Notes: generated by a model from the letters alone, not told the origin. DNA of 64,000 nucleotides from Pardosa pseudoannulata (GCA_032207245.1 CM063506.1:12577939-12641938); one strand, 5' to 3'. Shown: positions 23,909-36,421, numbered from the stretch's first letter. Numbers and translations: made by a program.

Positions 23909-24359
23909 TTAATGCATTGCTTTTCCAAAACTGAATAATTTTTATTAAGTTAGAACCTCATTAAGGATGTAAGAAATATTTTATTCTAAACAAAGAACTT
24001 TTTTATTTTATATTGAATCAAAAATAAGTTGTTTTAATAAACGAAATTTAGATCGAAAGGTACTATGTCTATTTAAAGCACATTTCAGTTTACCAAGTTT
24101 TGATTTCCAACAATTCATCACAAATAATCTAGTTTTTGTCCGAAATGCTTAAATGACCACTACTTTCACCAAAGAATGTTCGTACACCATATTTTCTACT
24201 GTGTCCAGAAAGTGGAAAATACGAATTTGTTTTAATGGCTCCTTACCAACCCGTTCTCTACTATAACTAAAACAAGTGTTTGTTACCTCAAATAATCCTC
24301 TTTTGATATCAGTGCAGTCTCTTTTTATTTATTTTTCTATCTGATTCTTTATTTTTTCC

Positions 24360-24620
24360 CTCCATCACTGGAGTCGCATAAATTCCGACGCTTGCCGCTC
24401 GTTCTTTTAATTGAGTCATTTATCTCGACTGTCAGCCTATTAACATCAAAGGAAGCGCAGCGCGCATCTATATAAGTGGCGTTTCAACGCCGGATGCATT
24501 TATTTATAGGAGTCGCGTTTCCGAAATGTTCACTTTTGTTTTTGGAGAAGTCGCGCATAGATTTGCTACCTCCGAGCGGATGGTGAAGATAGAGAGACAT
24601 TGTCAACAAGAAAAATTGGC
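24360..24620. promoter_or_regulatory. CpG-containing island with TATA-like motif
   Basis: GC-richer, non-repetitive sequence includes GACGCTTGCCGCTCGTTC, GCGCAGCGCGC, and CTATATAAG at about 24469, followed by GGCGTTTCAACGCCGGATGC. No open frame spans it. It is a possible promoter of an unannotated transcript or a distal enhancer, on composition only. Confidence 0.3.
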
Positions 24621-25380
24621 GTAGCGTAATGGGGTGAAGACGAGATGGTATATAATAGAAAATGAACGCTACCCAAAAACTAAACTTACACTTTTGAACG
24701 CTAAAGTATTTGTGACATCGTGCTCAATGTATCTACGCTTGCCTCATTTTCATAGAGGGACTGGAAACACAAGAAAAAACTACAAAGTTGTCACATATGG
24801 CCAATTAAATTAGAAATCCATACAGGTCAGTCCACAAACAGACCCAGCAAACAGAAAACATAAAATCATTAATTAAATTAAACTATACAATAAGATAACT
24901 TTAGAATAAACGACTCAAAGTCCTTAAAACCACTTTAAAACAGCATTGAAGTACAAGAATAAAACTTAAAAAGCTAGGAGCACAAAGACTGAAAACCGTG
25001 TGATCAAGACGTGAGTTCTCTAGAAGTTGTATTTAACGTAAGTGAAATTCGATAGACAATTATGCACATAAATCCTAAACACAGTAAAAAATAAAGACAA
25101 TTAGCGTATATACTATGAATATTTTTAGTTGATGTTATTAAACAACTTGATTTCTGTGCAAGAACTTGACTTTCCTTATATTCAAAAATTGTTTTTCGTA
25201 GATTTTACACTTTTTGTGTAATATTGTTATTTACTTTCATGTTAAAAAATAATTAAAAAAATTAAAGTTAAGTATTTTAAAACTCAAGATTTAAGATGAT
25301 TAACACAATAAAAAGCCTAGGATTTATTTAAAGAAATGAGTCTATTGTGTTAAGCTCAGATTTTCATATTCCATAGTTTT
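24621..25380. other. Intergenic, no gene recognised
   Basis: AT-rich sequence between two GC-richer islands. No coding frame, repeat end or RNA gene was recognised. Confidence 0.45.
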
Positions 25381-25384
25381 CTGA

Positions 25385-25740
25385 GAGTGATTGTTTGTGC
25401 AGAATGGAACTTAGTATGCTTTCTCTACTTCGAAAGCGAGGGTGAACTAACGGAGCGAAGGAAAAGAAAGAAAGCAAGAAAAAAAAAAAAAGACTGAAAG
25501 AAAAGTGTTCACGGGCTCCCATCTGCCCTTGGGTTGCTGTTTATTTAAAGAAAGTGATACTCTGAAGTGCCAACAGCTCTTCACAAAGGTCAAGCAGAAG
25601 GGGTCGAGCGCTGTTTACGTCACAAGTGGTGGTTTGTCACTTGACACAACCTTAATAAGGCTTGGGGGTGGAAGGGGGCTCTTTATGGCCTTTAATTAAA
25701 GAAAGCTCCTCTCTCTCTTTTTCATGGGACAGGAAGCGTA
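25385..25740. promoter_or_regulatory. Candidate enhancer island
   Basis: High-complexity DNA carries several recognisable transcription-factor cores: AAGGTCA (nuclear receptor half-site, 25586), TGTTTAC (forkhead, 25611), TTAATTA (homeodomain, 25692), CATCTG (E-box, 25520) and TTTATGGCC (25682). A purine-rich GAAAGAAAG tract lies at the left. The 64-codon frame here has no conserved motif. Dense sites suggest a regulatory role, but each core also occurs by chance. Confidence 0.35.
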
Positions 25741-25744
25741 TACC

Positions 25745-27440
25745 CCAGCTTTTTTTTATTTTTATTTTTTTACTTAAAATAGATGCTAACGCATAAAGAA
25801 AGGTTTATATGTCATTTTGCTCGATGGAATTATCATTTACATGCAACAAACAGACGTGAAAGACTATTTTGTTTTGGGACATAAAAATGGTTTTTCTTTT
25901 ATGCGTAAAATAAAAATGTATTTTAAAAATAATAAAAAATTTACATTTTAAATATGGATGTTTAAAGGAAAACCACGCTGAAATTAATCTAAAGAAAATT
26001 TAAATCACTTAAGTAAAAAGTTAGTTGCATATAATTTATTTAAATTACGAATGAATGGTGACTTGGTTAACATTGTTTTGACTGTGAACATAACACACTA
26101 AACAAACGCTTACCTTTCAAAAATTTTAACTGAAATCATTCTTATGTTTTTAAATCACTTATTTAGAAATTATATAAAAGATAAAAACCTTACCATGAAT
26201 ATTTCCTCACTCTTCAAGGGAAAATAGCTTCATGTCATCTTCTGTACTGAAGTTTTGACCTATAAGAATAATATAAATATGAGCAAGAAATAGGAAAGTT
26301 TGAATAAATATTTATAGAAATTGTTTATTATTCCATATTTCAGAAAAACTTTAAAAGCAATTTTATAACTATTTGATTTTTGTATATGTATAATAAAAAC
26401 ACAACATTAATAATCTACCGAACTCACAGAGCTATAATTTTAAAAGAAAGCTCTATCAACTGATTACATAAAAACCAAACAGATTTTTTTTAAGAAATAA
26501 TATCAGACAAGAAAAAAATTAATTTTACAATATTAATTTATAATTTAATCTTGAAGTATAAAACACGGTCTAGTTTTGTAATTTTTCAGATTTAATTCTA
26601 TATGTTACGTCTTGATGAGTAACCGTATGTAAGACAAAATGAACTGAAATAATATATGCTTACATTTATAGCCATTCTCAAAACCATAAAAAGATTTTAC
26701 CGTAATAAACATATCGCAATCTAGTAAAATCTGAAATCGTAGATGAAACCATATAATAAATTGTTTATGTATCTTAATGTTACTTTAATAAGGTGTGAAT
26801 TACATATAAACTATAAATCTTATGTAGTAAACAATATAATATTATTTGAGTAATTTTGTAACTTGTGTAACTTTTTATTTTCTCATTTGCTAAGTATTGT
26901 GTTCCCTTCTCACTGAATTCGTGAATCTTCATATCTCTTAGGCTTTAATTCTTTATTAATTTAAATTAACTTAGTATTTTAGTCTTCAATATCGTGTATA
27001 ATTATCTGATATTTCATCACTTTCATGCTACACAGTATCTCTGACATAGTGGGCCTGGCCCAGGAAGGTCAGAAATCAGAGCTCCTGTGCGAAACAGTAT
27101 AGTTGAAATCATGGAAATCGACAAGATAATTGAAGACTCTTACATCATTGATAGTTTAAATCGTTTTTTCAGGAGAAATTTTATATTTCCCAGTTGCAGT
27201 TATACGATTAAGGAAGATAAGTAAAAATTATCTTCGTTTCCTTGCCCGTATTTTAATTTCTAGAATTACAAAACATCAAGTGGTGTTGAAACTGGAATTA
27301 AAAAACATGTAAGATTATGTTCATCGGTTATAAGTGAAAGTTTCTCAGTATGGTGACGTGACTAGAAGAGAAAGTATGTAGGAGTTGTAATATATTATGA
27401 AGTATGATAACGAGAGGAAAGAAACATGTATATATAAAGA
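25745..27440. other. AT-rich intergenic DNA, nothing recognised
   Basis: No coding frame, repeat boundary or RNA gene was seen over about 1.7 kb. Confidence 0.5.
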
Positions 27441-27447
27441 CATAGGG

Positions 27448-28053
27448 CAGGGGTGTCCAAACTTTTGGGATCCGTGGTCTACTCCACATTTAATAAATAG
27501 AAGGCAGTCTACCAATGGCAGAGCTAAATTAACGTAACGTACATGTTTATATATTTATTTTCGGTAACAAGAAAAAATGGTAAATTATCTAATTTTTCTA
27601 AATAACTTAATATTTACAAAATAAAAATTGACTAAAATAATCAAAGTATTCATATATCAAAAATTGACCATCTTATTCACTTCGTTTAGTTGAAATTTGG
27701 CACTGTATATCTGCGACAAGTTTATCATATTGTGGCTGGCACGAGCTTATTGCAATGCGCAAACACGAAATTAAATGTTCATCTGTTAAACGCGACCGAT
27801 GTTTGGTTTTAATGGCGTTCATGGTTGAAAAAGCAGATTCGCAAAGATACATCGATCCAAAGTATGATTTCAAATACAAAATCAATTTGTAAATATTTGG
27901 AAACGAATCAATTTCCCAAAATTTTTATTTTAAATAATTCATTAATTCTATGTCATAAGTCATAAATTAAATTGTTAATATCCGAGGTCATTATCGGGAT
28001 GGTTGCGCGGACTACCTAAAATGTTTTCGCGGCCGACGTCTTGGCCACCCCTG
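27448..28053 (-). mobile_element. hAT element, internally deleted
   Basis: The left end is CAGGGGTGTCCAAACTTTTG and the right end is CTTGGCCACCCCTG, typical of hAT termini. Probable 8-bp target duplications ACATAGGG and GTATAGGG agree at 6 of 8 bases. The element retains only the transposase C-terminus (minus strand) and is 606 bp long. Confidence 0.85.
27673..27885 (-). pseudogene. hAT transposase C-terminal domain remnant (GTF2IRD2/ZBED-like type)
   Basis: Seventy codons (the first is TTG, not a real start) contain FGSMYLCESAFSTMNAIKTK, then HRSRLTDEHLISCLRIAIS. The CExxFSxMxxxKxxxRxxLTDEHLxxxLRIA signature is the hAT dimerisation region found in transposases related to GTF2IRD2. A stop follows after QISTKRSE. 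It lies inside the hAT element on its minus strand. The catalytic part is deleted. Confidence 0.85.
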
Positions 28054-28199
28054 GTATAGGGTATAAATTGTATATATTTTGGAATTAAGTGAATATTGTC
28101 GAAATAATTACGATAAATGTAGCTAGTAATTATCCCCACTGTTTAAGTACATAAATTTGAGTTATATATGCACGATAGAGTTATTTTGAGTAACGGTAA

Positions 28200-28765
28200 A
28201 TAGTCTTAAAAGGTGTGTACAATAATTGTATGAGAAATAACGAATGGTTAAATGTAAAATAATAATTTCCACTTTTCAATTTGATGTTGCTGATGTAGTT
28301 CTTGCTTAAAAATGCAACGTGTAATGCAAATGCGAAGCTTCTGAGCAGCTTCTATTGTTTTACTTAAATGCTTTTACACAAGTTGAGAAAATAACATTAT
28401 TCTCTAGCAAAATCCTCTTTCGAACGGAGCGGGATTAATATAATTCAATAAAGGAAAAATGTGCATAAAATATATTCAAAGAACTTGCAGTAACGCTAAA
28501 ATGTCTTAAAAGGTGCGTACTATAATAATGAGGAATAAAGCATGATTAAATATATATATAAGTTGATAATTAATAATTTTTAATTAACTTTTGTCGACGT
28601 TTTTCTTGCTTAATACTGCGATGAGTAATCCGAATTTGGAGCTTCTGAATGGTTCCTACAGATTTACTTAAATATTTTTACAGAAGTTGGGAAATCCCAT
28701 CATCCTGTTCCAAAATCCTCTTTTGGACGTGGCGGGGTTAAGATAATTCAGTACAAGGAAGAGAG
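28200..28765 (+). repeat. Tandem duplication, unit about 300 bp (first pair)
   Basis: Copy starts at about 28203 and 28504 share TCTTAAAAGGTG, TTCTTGCTTAA, AGCTTCTGA, CAAAATCCTCTTT and GGGATTAATATAATTCA / GGGTTAAGATAATTCA. The pair is clearly diverged. Confidence 0.75.
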
Positions 28766-28889
28766 AGAGAGAGAGCATCCCAAATGAAGATATCTGGCAG
28801 AGCAGGGGCCGAATACCGGTTGTCAGGGGAGATAAATGACCTGCGCAAGAAGTGTAGAAGCGAAACAATATTTGGCTTTGTTATCACTC

Positions 28890-29340
28890 ATTTGGCGCGG
28901 TAAAAATCTTCATTATTAATAGAATCGCTTGTTTTAAGTGAAGCTTTTGACTTCAACAGCTGTACCTCAAAGTAATTATACGTTCAATAGCATTTTCAAA
29001 ATAAGTAATCCACACATAAAGTTGAGTTTTCATCTTTTCAGGGCAATAAAAACATTTTGTAGTTTAAACAAAAAATTAAATACTTTCTTTCCTTTGAAAA
29101 TAATCTACGCTGCACTTTAAAGGTGTTTTTATAGTACCCAAGAGTGTATTAGATATTCGTTATAATTTTGTTTCTAACTAAATTAAAGAAATCATATGCA
29201 GAAATTTTTATCATCTCTTATTTAATATCGAGAAGGTTTTCATTATCAATAGAAATGTTTGTTAACGTAAAAACTTTTGACTGTTTTCTCAACCTCTGTA
29301 TCACGAAATAGTTATACGTTCTATACCTCATGAAAACAAA
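28890..29340 (+). repeat. Duplication pair, unit about 320 bp
   Basis: The block containing TTCATTATTAATAGAA, CTTTTGACT and AGTAATTATACGTTCAATA (28910-29000) recurs at 29236-29330 as TTCATTATCAATAGAA, CTTTTGACTG and AATAGTTATACGTTCTATA. Period and orientation resemble the neighbouring pairs. Confidence 0.6.
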
Positions 29341-29493
29341 CTTTTCAATTTTGGCTTGAAAATGTTTTTACTTTCTCCATTTCAAACAAAACAAAAGCGC
29401 TATGATTTATAATTTAAACTCTTAAAATTTTCCTTTGAAAGAGTATATAAAGTTTTATAGTATACAATAAATTTATTGTACGTCCAATTGCAT

Positions 29494-30080
29494 TAGCTCC
29501 TTGTTTAAAGTTTTTGCTTCTAACTAAAACAATTAAAGAATTTATGTGTGTCACGTTTCATGTTAATGTTATAAATAGTATTAAATATTTTTGTATTATT
29601 CCTAATTTCTGTGAATCAAAATTGAGAAATTTTGCGCAAAAGACTATCTATTTCGAAACAAGAATCTTTTAGGGACAAATGCAATAAATTTGCTGTCCTA
29701 TTATTTCAAACAGTCACTTGAAAGTTTTTTAATATTTTAAATAGGCGATTTTAGATTTTATGTTAGTTTGTTTTACAGTGAAAGTGTAAGCTCCTTGTTT
29801 AAAGTTTTTGTTTCTAACTAAAACAAAGAATTTTATGTGTGGCATGTTTCATGTTAATGTTGTAAATAGTATTAAATATTTTTGTTTTATTCCTAATTTC
29901 AGTGAATCAAAATTGAGAAATTTTACGTCAGAGACTATCTATTTCAAAACAAGAAGCTTTTAGGGACAAATGCAATAAAATTGCTGTCCTATTATTTCGA
30001 ACATTCACTTGAAAGTTTTTTAATATTTTAAATAGCCGATTTTAGATTTTTTGTTAGTTTGTTTTAACGTGAAAGTGTAA
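29494..30080 (+). repeat. Tandem duplication, unit about 296 bp, high identity
   Basis: Copies begin at about 29494 and 29790 with AGCTCCTTGTTTAAAGTTTT and remain closely alignable to GTTTTA(C)AGTGAAAGTGTAAG. Only a few substitutions and a small indel separate them, so this is the youngest of the three adjacent pairs. Confidence 0.88.
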
Positions 30081-30084
30081 GAGT

Positions 30085-31605
30085 AAGTTTTCATATCTAT
30101 GAATTGTAATGAATTGCTTGCTCTACAAATATTAGAAAGCTCTAAATTTAGCCTTAAATGTTGAAATTTTTGTGAAAAAATTGGTATTGAACATTAACTT
30201 TTTCAGTCAGGTCTTAAAGATAGCCCATTCTCATTCAGCTGAGGAAAAAAAACAACCGCAGAATTTTTTGCATTTCTTGATCTATTCAAATCGACGGTTT
30301 GTCCATTTTCAAACAAGAGCTGTTTGCAAGGAGGCAATAACACGAATAAAATCTTTAGTTTAAGATTGCGGAAAAAGTTAGATAACATAATATATATTCC
30401 ACATAAATTAATTCTATTAATTAGATTTAACTTTTTATTTGTGGAGATGAAACCTTGCATTCTAGATGTGAAGTCATGAAAGTGTTATATGCACAATAAT
30501 AGTTCCACAATCTCGATTTTTCAAAACATAACCTTTGTTTAGCATCTGGTTTCAAAATATGAAAAGGACTATCGATATAATTCTTTGGAAAATGCTAAGA
30601 TTGTGTATTTATAATTATTTGGCAAATTCTTTGGAAAAAGTGCAATATATTAAAAAGAATTGTCAAAATCATTTTCCTAGCTAATAACTAATATTTTATT
30701 CCAATGGGTGTAAAAGATTTTTTGATTTATTTCAGTCAAATACTTCTACGTTGTCAAATTATTTAAGAGACAATTACAAGTGAAAAACACAGTTACACAA
30801 ACACGTCCTTTTTATGCTGCTTCCTGTTTACAACCCGTATACTACAAGAGGCAAAATATCAATTTTATAATTTACCAATTACAGTTAATTTTCGCTAAAA
30901 GACACAGAATGTATTTTCGCTGCGCAGAAATCTTAGGATGGAGAAAAAACAGGGAGATAAACATTTTGTTTTCCTTCTCACTAGACCACATCTGGCAGAG
31001 GGGAGGGGTGAAAAAAACATTCAGCGGGCAAGAGAAGATAGATGAAGGCAGTTAAAAAAAGAGAGAGAGAACCAGAAAGGAAAAAAAAGGCAGATGTTAT
31101 AAAAAAAGTGTAGTAGGTTAATGTTAATGGCAAATGTCTACAGTTGTGCTCGGAAGTTCTGCAAGGGAAGATGACAGAGGGAGCTAAAATGTATATATAA
31201 AAGTAGGCTATAATATTAGCAAGGAAATAAAAGAAAAGCACACATTTCCAAACAGAAAAGTGGCGCACGATAGAATGTTGTTGAAACGATAAAGGAAGAA
31301 ATAGGAAGAAGCGTCGGTTTCTTTTGACTCGAAATACATGTTTTATACTTCTGTTTTACTTCTTTTGTTAAGAATATTTTGCAAATTGGTGTAGGTGCTT
31401 AGATTGGGTAGTTCTTGGACTTACTAAAATATGCTTAATTTGTCCGTGAGGTTATTTTATGGATGAGATTTATTTGTAAAATTCCCTACGATTTTAGTAT
31501 CTTTAACATTTGCATTCTTTGAATTGCTTTAAAATTACATAGATTTGTATCTTATTTAAAGTGTAAATCAGTTACCGATAGAAGCGTTTATTTATTATTA
31601 TCTTA
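30085..31605. other. Intergenic, no gene recognised
   Basis: AT-rich. The purine-rich stretch 30940-31090 (GAGAGAGAACCAGAAAGG) and its overlapping frames on both strands are composition artefacts. Confidence 0.45.
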
Positions 31606-31608
31606 GAA

Positions 31609-32664
31609 CAGAGGTCTCCAAACTGGGTTCCGTGGAACCTTAGAGTTCTTTAGAACTTTAACACATTGTTGACTGACAATTTCACTGAAAATTTAATCTC
31701 ATGTCATCGGCTATTAGCACAATTTGATTCATAATCCCTCGGACAATCAGATAAATCATCCGCGTATAATTCATTGAAAGATTCTTCATAACGTTCCGTC
31801 ATCGTTTTAAAAAATTTTTTTAATTATTAAATATTTTTTACAATAAAAGATGTGGCGGGTTTTATAAGCGAGAGATACAGCTTGTGTTATACTAACCAAC
31901 ACTTTGCACTGTATAGTCGCCAACAGAGAAAACAACAGCGATGCGAAAAAAAAAATTATCATGAGGTTACTCGTGGCCGGTCAGTAACGTTCGGCCATAA
32001 AAACACGAGTTAACTCTTGACAACAACAAGTCAACAATGTGTTAACAGGGATTGTGAAAGTGATCACAAATTCTAAGTTAAAGCTCCAAAATTTCAGTAA
32101 AATTTCAATGTTTAGGAAAATTAAATTTTTAAAGACAATTTGCTTGTAAAAATATATACAAATAAATATTTTATAGATTAAATAAAATCCTAAATTTCAC
32201 AAAAGTCACGTACTTCAAATACATTCCTCGAGACACATTATGTCACTTATTAATCTCCGTTCTTTTTACTGATGATGGCATTAAGATACAGATTTCTACA
32301 ATTGTTCCAGACGTGAAACTACATTGCAATAAAAACAATCCCACCAAATTATTCAAAAATATTCCTTTGTATTCATTTGTTATAATTTAAAATATTTTTG
32401 CTTTTGTTTCATAGAATACATTTTAGAAAATAAAAAGCAAACAAATAAACAAAAAAATAACATTAGCTACCTTGCCATTCAGTAGCTTTTTAATATGTGA
32501 TAAAATAAAGATACAATAATAATTTTGTAAATCTGAGTCTGATAAAGCTTTGATGTCTAATATTTTACGTCTCTTTGATAGGTTCCTTCAAAAAAAAAAA
32601 AAAAAAAAAAAAAAACAATAAGCTCAACGGGTTCCCTAAAGTGTAAAAAGGTTAAATACCCCTA
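31609..32664 (+). mobile_element. Probable hAT non-autonomous element
   Basis: The left end CAGAGGTCTCCAAACTGGGT, then TCCGTGGAACC, and a right end reading GGGTTCCCTAAAGTGTAAAA, then AGGTTAAATACCCCTA, are of the kind seen in hAT MITEs. A 26-base A-run lies near the right end. Target duplications were not clear, so the boundaries are provisional. Confidence 0.5.
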
Positions 32665-32714
32665 ATGTAAAACATAGAATATATGTTCTATATTAGGGGT
32701 ATTTAACCTTTTTT
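32645..32714. repeat. Inverted hAT-type termini, head to head
   Basis: AAAAAGGTTAAATACCCCTA at the left is matched by TAGGGGTATTTAACCTTTTT at the right across about 27 bp (AATGTAAAACATAGAATATA...), which itself carries TAGAA/TTCTA dyads. It is either a second hAT end abutting the first or a palindromic duplication of one end. Confidence 0.75.
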
Positions 32715-32935
32715 AATTTTTTTCTTTCGTTTTCATAAATTACATTATTCTTTTATAAATAACGCTTGTTGTTGTTATTATTTTCTAAATACAATCAATA
32801 AATATCAAGGAAAATAAATAATCACATAGGTCAGTGGTAGCATATAGGATTTTATCAAAGTGCCAATATTAATGTAAACTGAAAAGTAAGTTTATTGAAG
32901 GTAAAGCAAGCTATTTTCTTATGTTTGTGTATGTA

Positions 32936-33010
32936 CAGGGCCGTCCCTAAGCCATTTCCTGCCCACGTACATTCCTAAGATTGCCGCACCCCAAATTTAA
33001 AAAAATGCTC
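32936..33010 (+). mobile_element. Isolated hAT-like left terminus
   Basis: CAGGGCCGTCCCTAAGCC followed by AT-rich DNA resembles the hAT ends at 42.1 and 60.1 kb. No matching right end was found within about 700 bp, so it is a truncated copy or a chance match. Confidence 0.4.
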
Positions 33011-33529
33011 AATGATTAATAAAATTTTTATTTCATAATCACAAAATACTAATTTTTAAACCAACAAAATAGTAAGTAACAACACAATAATATTAGATAA
33101 AAAAGAAAGAATAGTATGATATTTATTTTTTATAATTTGTGTTTATTTCTCAATCGTAAATCATCAAGTCAAAAATAACAAACTAACTAAATTAGATTTT
33201 TAAACAGTAAACGTATAAAATTTGTAATGTTTTTTAAGATGGTTGAATATTTATAGAGTTTATTATTTTATCCGACAATCTACACAATGTAAGTCATAAT
33301 AGCTTTAAGGAATTAAAAATATATAGGTGTAGTATCACAGGAGTCTTGTATCCCTTGATTTAGGCCATTGGCATACTTTGACTAGCTAAGAGCGGCCATG
33401 AATAAAGAGCCTGCTTATTTATTTATTTATTTTTTATTTATTGACACTTTCAATTTTTTGGCGAGCTAGAAAAATCTCTTGGCTTGGCAAATGCCAACCC
33501 TCGTCATTTGCCAGCCACAATCATAGATG

Positions 33530-33810
33530 TGTGTACAATTCAAGAAGTGCCAAGTAAGGCAACTTTTAAAATCCGCTACAGCTGATATTCGCGGTACTTT
33601 ACGCCGTCTTCAAGAAAAATAAAACAAAATCCTTCCTTAGATATCCGTGAATTCTCTCCGACCCTTCCATCTCCCTTGTCTCCACGTTGCTTAATTTAGT
33701 TCCCAGGTTTCATCCATTCAACGCGTGTCGGATTGTTCACACCCATTTAGGAGTCTTCACGCTTCACATAAACGCCGATTTCAACGACCGTGTTTCTTTA
33801 CTGGCAACAG
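33530..33810. promoter_or_regulatory. Candidate conserved non-coding island
   Basis: Complex, CpG-containing DNA (CGCTACAGCTGATATTCGCG, TTTACGCCGTC, ACGCGTGTCGG, AACGCCGATTTCAACGACCG) lies in AT-rich surroundings. It holds an E-box (CAGCTG) and several homeodomain/Hox-like cores. No coding frame is convincing. Confidence 0.3.
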
Positions 33811-34990
33811 TCCAGAGGCATGTTTTTTTCATGTTTTTTTATTATTTCCAGAAACATATTAAATTACTTGCCTAAAGAGTTTGTAAAAGCCTGTCGACAA
33901 TTTTTAAAAACTATCACGCTTATTTACCAACTACTTCCGTGCATCACGGTTGGAGAAGGAAGATCTTGTACCAGAGATATTAGAACCGACTTATTGAAAA
34001 TCTCATTCGACTTTCTGGAAATAAAGTTAAACTTCCAATGATGGCAAAATTTTTTCTACAATGATTTACTAGAACATGTTCTTTAATTTACTTTTATTTC
34101 AGCATGTTATCATTCAGACTGCAGTCATGGATAAAATTAAAGTGATTCTTTGCAGAACATGTATAGGGTGGACGCAATTTAGTCTTAATAACAATAAAAA
34201 TAGTAATATTACAACTAGATATTTTAAAATTGTTTTTGTTAACCTTTTGCGGACGGTTGGTTGATAATTCGACCAAGCTATGCAAGTCCCCAAAAAACGG
34301 CTTGGTTGAAATAAGCACCAAAGAAATGATTTTGCCATTGTACACTTTATACTCTGTACCGCTCATTCACTTCTACTAACTGTAATGTTTATTTTAACTG
34401 TCCACTCTAAAACTACCCTTTGTTTCTTCCTTACTGTTTATTGTTGGACAATGTAGCAAAACCTAAGACGTTGCTTATAAAGGAAACCACTTAAGCTAAA
34501 ACTCCCGTCTTTATCTCCAGCAATATGAAGGAACAACCCGTCACGAAAAGGTTAAATCGGCTCTGGAAGCTCTATCCGCTTTTCTATAACAAATGCAAAA
34601 TTTAAAATTGTTTCTATAAACAGAAAATATAGGAATATTAATGAATCTATAACCGATTGCTATTCTTCTATTCTCACTATGATAATATTGAACCGATCTT
34701 TAGTTTTGTTATCAGAAAGTTTTTTGTGACTGGCTGTGCAACTGTAAATAAAAGAAAACTTATAAGAAAGTATCTATGAACGTTAATCCAACGTACAACG
34801 AATCATACCTGTTACGGAAAGCAACATGCCTCTATAAAAAATAATTTGAGGTATTTTGTTTAGCTTAGTTACCTAAGAAAAGCATTAATAAGCCCTTACT
34901 CATAAGCATATTTACAAAAATATTATAATAATAGTTTTATTTCTGTACTGAAAATGAATATTGAAAGACTAAACTCTTCTGACTGTAAAT
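33811..34990. other. Intergenic, no gene recognised
   Basis: Overlapping frames of 60-90 codons on both strands at 34.08-34.37 kb share the same DNA and show no protein motif. I treat them as chance. Confidence 0.4.
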
Positions 34991-34997
34991 AGACCTG

Positions 34998-34998
34998 G

Positions 34999-35051
<53 letters not shown>

Positions 35052-35113
35052 CATATATATATGTATATATATGTATATATATATATGTATGTATATATAT
35101 ATATGTATATATG

Positions 35114-35146
<33 letters not shown>

Positions 35147-35219
35147 GTATATATATATATATGTATATATATGTATATATATATATGTATATATATGTAT
35201 ATATATATATATGTATATA

Positions 35220-35302
<83 letters not shown>
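34998..35302. repeat. Long TA-rich satellite with periodic TATATGTATATA
   Basis: About 300 bp of TA dinucleotides with regularly interspersed ATGTAT. The Ile-Tyr-Met frames in all three phases are artefacts. Confidence 0.97.
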
Positions 35303-35304
<2 letters not shown>

Positions 35305-35712
35305 TTACTTACCGTTTTTAAAGTTTTAGAATATATTATACTGGCCTCCTAATTTTTTCCTCTGTTTTTTGTCCCTACACCAAAATGAATAAATAATAAA
35401 AAAAATTCTTTTTTGTCTTCCTTGGTGTAGATCCATGGCTAGTGAACTTAATCCATATAGCGGAATTAATGGGAATACTTCAGAGACCTGGATATATTTT
35501 TCAGAAAAATAATTAAGGAATAAACTCCTGCCCCGATAAACAGGGTCGGAGCTCAACTTTAAAAAAAAAAAAATATATATATATATATATATATTTAAAC
35601 CTAAGTGCTATTAATGTTTTGCATAAATTCAAGCATTCACCTGTGATATTTTCTTTTATCAAATTTGTTGAAAGTAATTATACTGGTTATTGAAAGCAAT
35701 TAGAATTGTATT

Positions 35713-36131
35713 ACTCAAGACATACAATCCACTGAGGGTTCACACCCAGAATAAACCAAGTCCACTTTTTTTTATATATGCATCCTCCTGGTGTTGGAAA
35801 GCCTACACCAGGTCCAATAGACTCCGTCACAATATGCAATTAGTTCACATCTAAGGGTAACATGCAGCTTCATTTGAGAGAGGGAACACCAAGGACTGAA
35901 CCTTAAGATGGGTCCTCATAATTTTAAAGTCGAGACCAAGCAGTACCCCCACTACCACCAGGCTTGGCCTGACATCGTCAAAGTTATCTTTTGGGAACTT
36001 GGAGGACATTGCGACCACAAACCTATTTTATGTGCCCCAGCCGCCATTTATGATCACAGCTATTTTTGTCCGACCTGAGCCTCGATACCTTTACCCTCTG
36101 GTTACACGATAGCTGTCTTGCCAACTGAGCT
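35713..36131 (-). mobile_element. tRNA-derived SINE family 2, copy 1
   Basis: On the minus strand the head reads GCTATGCTAGCTCAGTTGGC, with an A box (TAGCTCAGTTGG) and a degenerate B box (GGTATCGAGGCTC) about 45 nt later. The body (GCGGCTGGGGCACATAAAAT and following) matches the copy at 55.8 kb. AATTGTATT and AATTCTATT at the edges may be target duplications. It is about 420 bp, longer than the main SINE family. Confidence 0.65.
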
Positions 36132-36421
36132 AGCATAGCACAAATTCTATTGTTTTTCTCTTTGGAAATGAAATTATTTACTAGAAATTATAACTTGCTA
36201 TTTAATAAATGTGTACATGGGGTAGAAAATACCCAAATTATTAAGATTTTCTAAAATTAATTTAAATTTCTAAGAATTAGTTATGAGATAGTAACTTTGG
36301 GACTCATTTTCTCTACATAATTCCTAATGGACTTAATTCCCATTAGTAAACCTCTTTATTGCAAGTCATTGAATTATTCTATTATATTATGAATTTTGTG
36401 GCACTATAATAGCAAAGTTAA

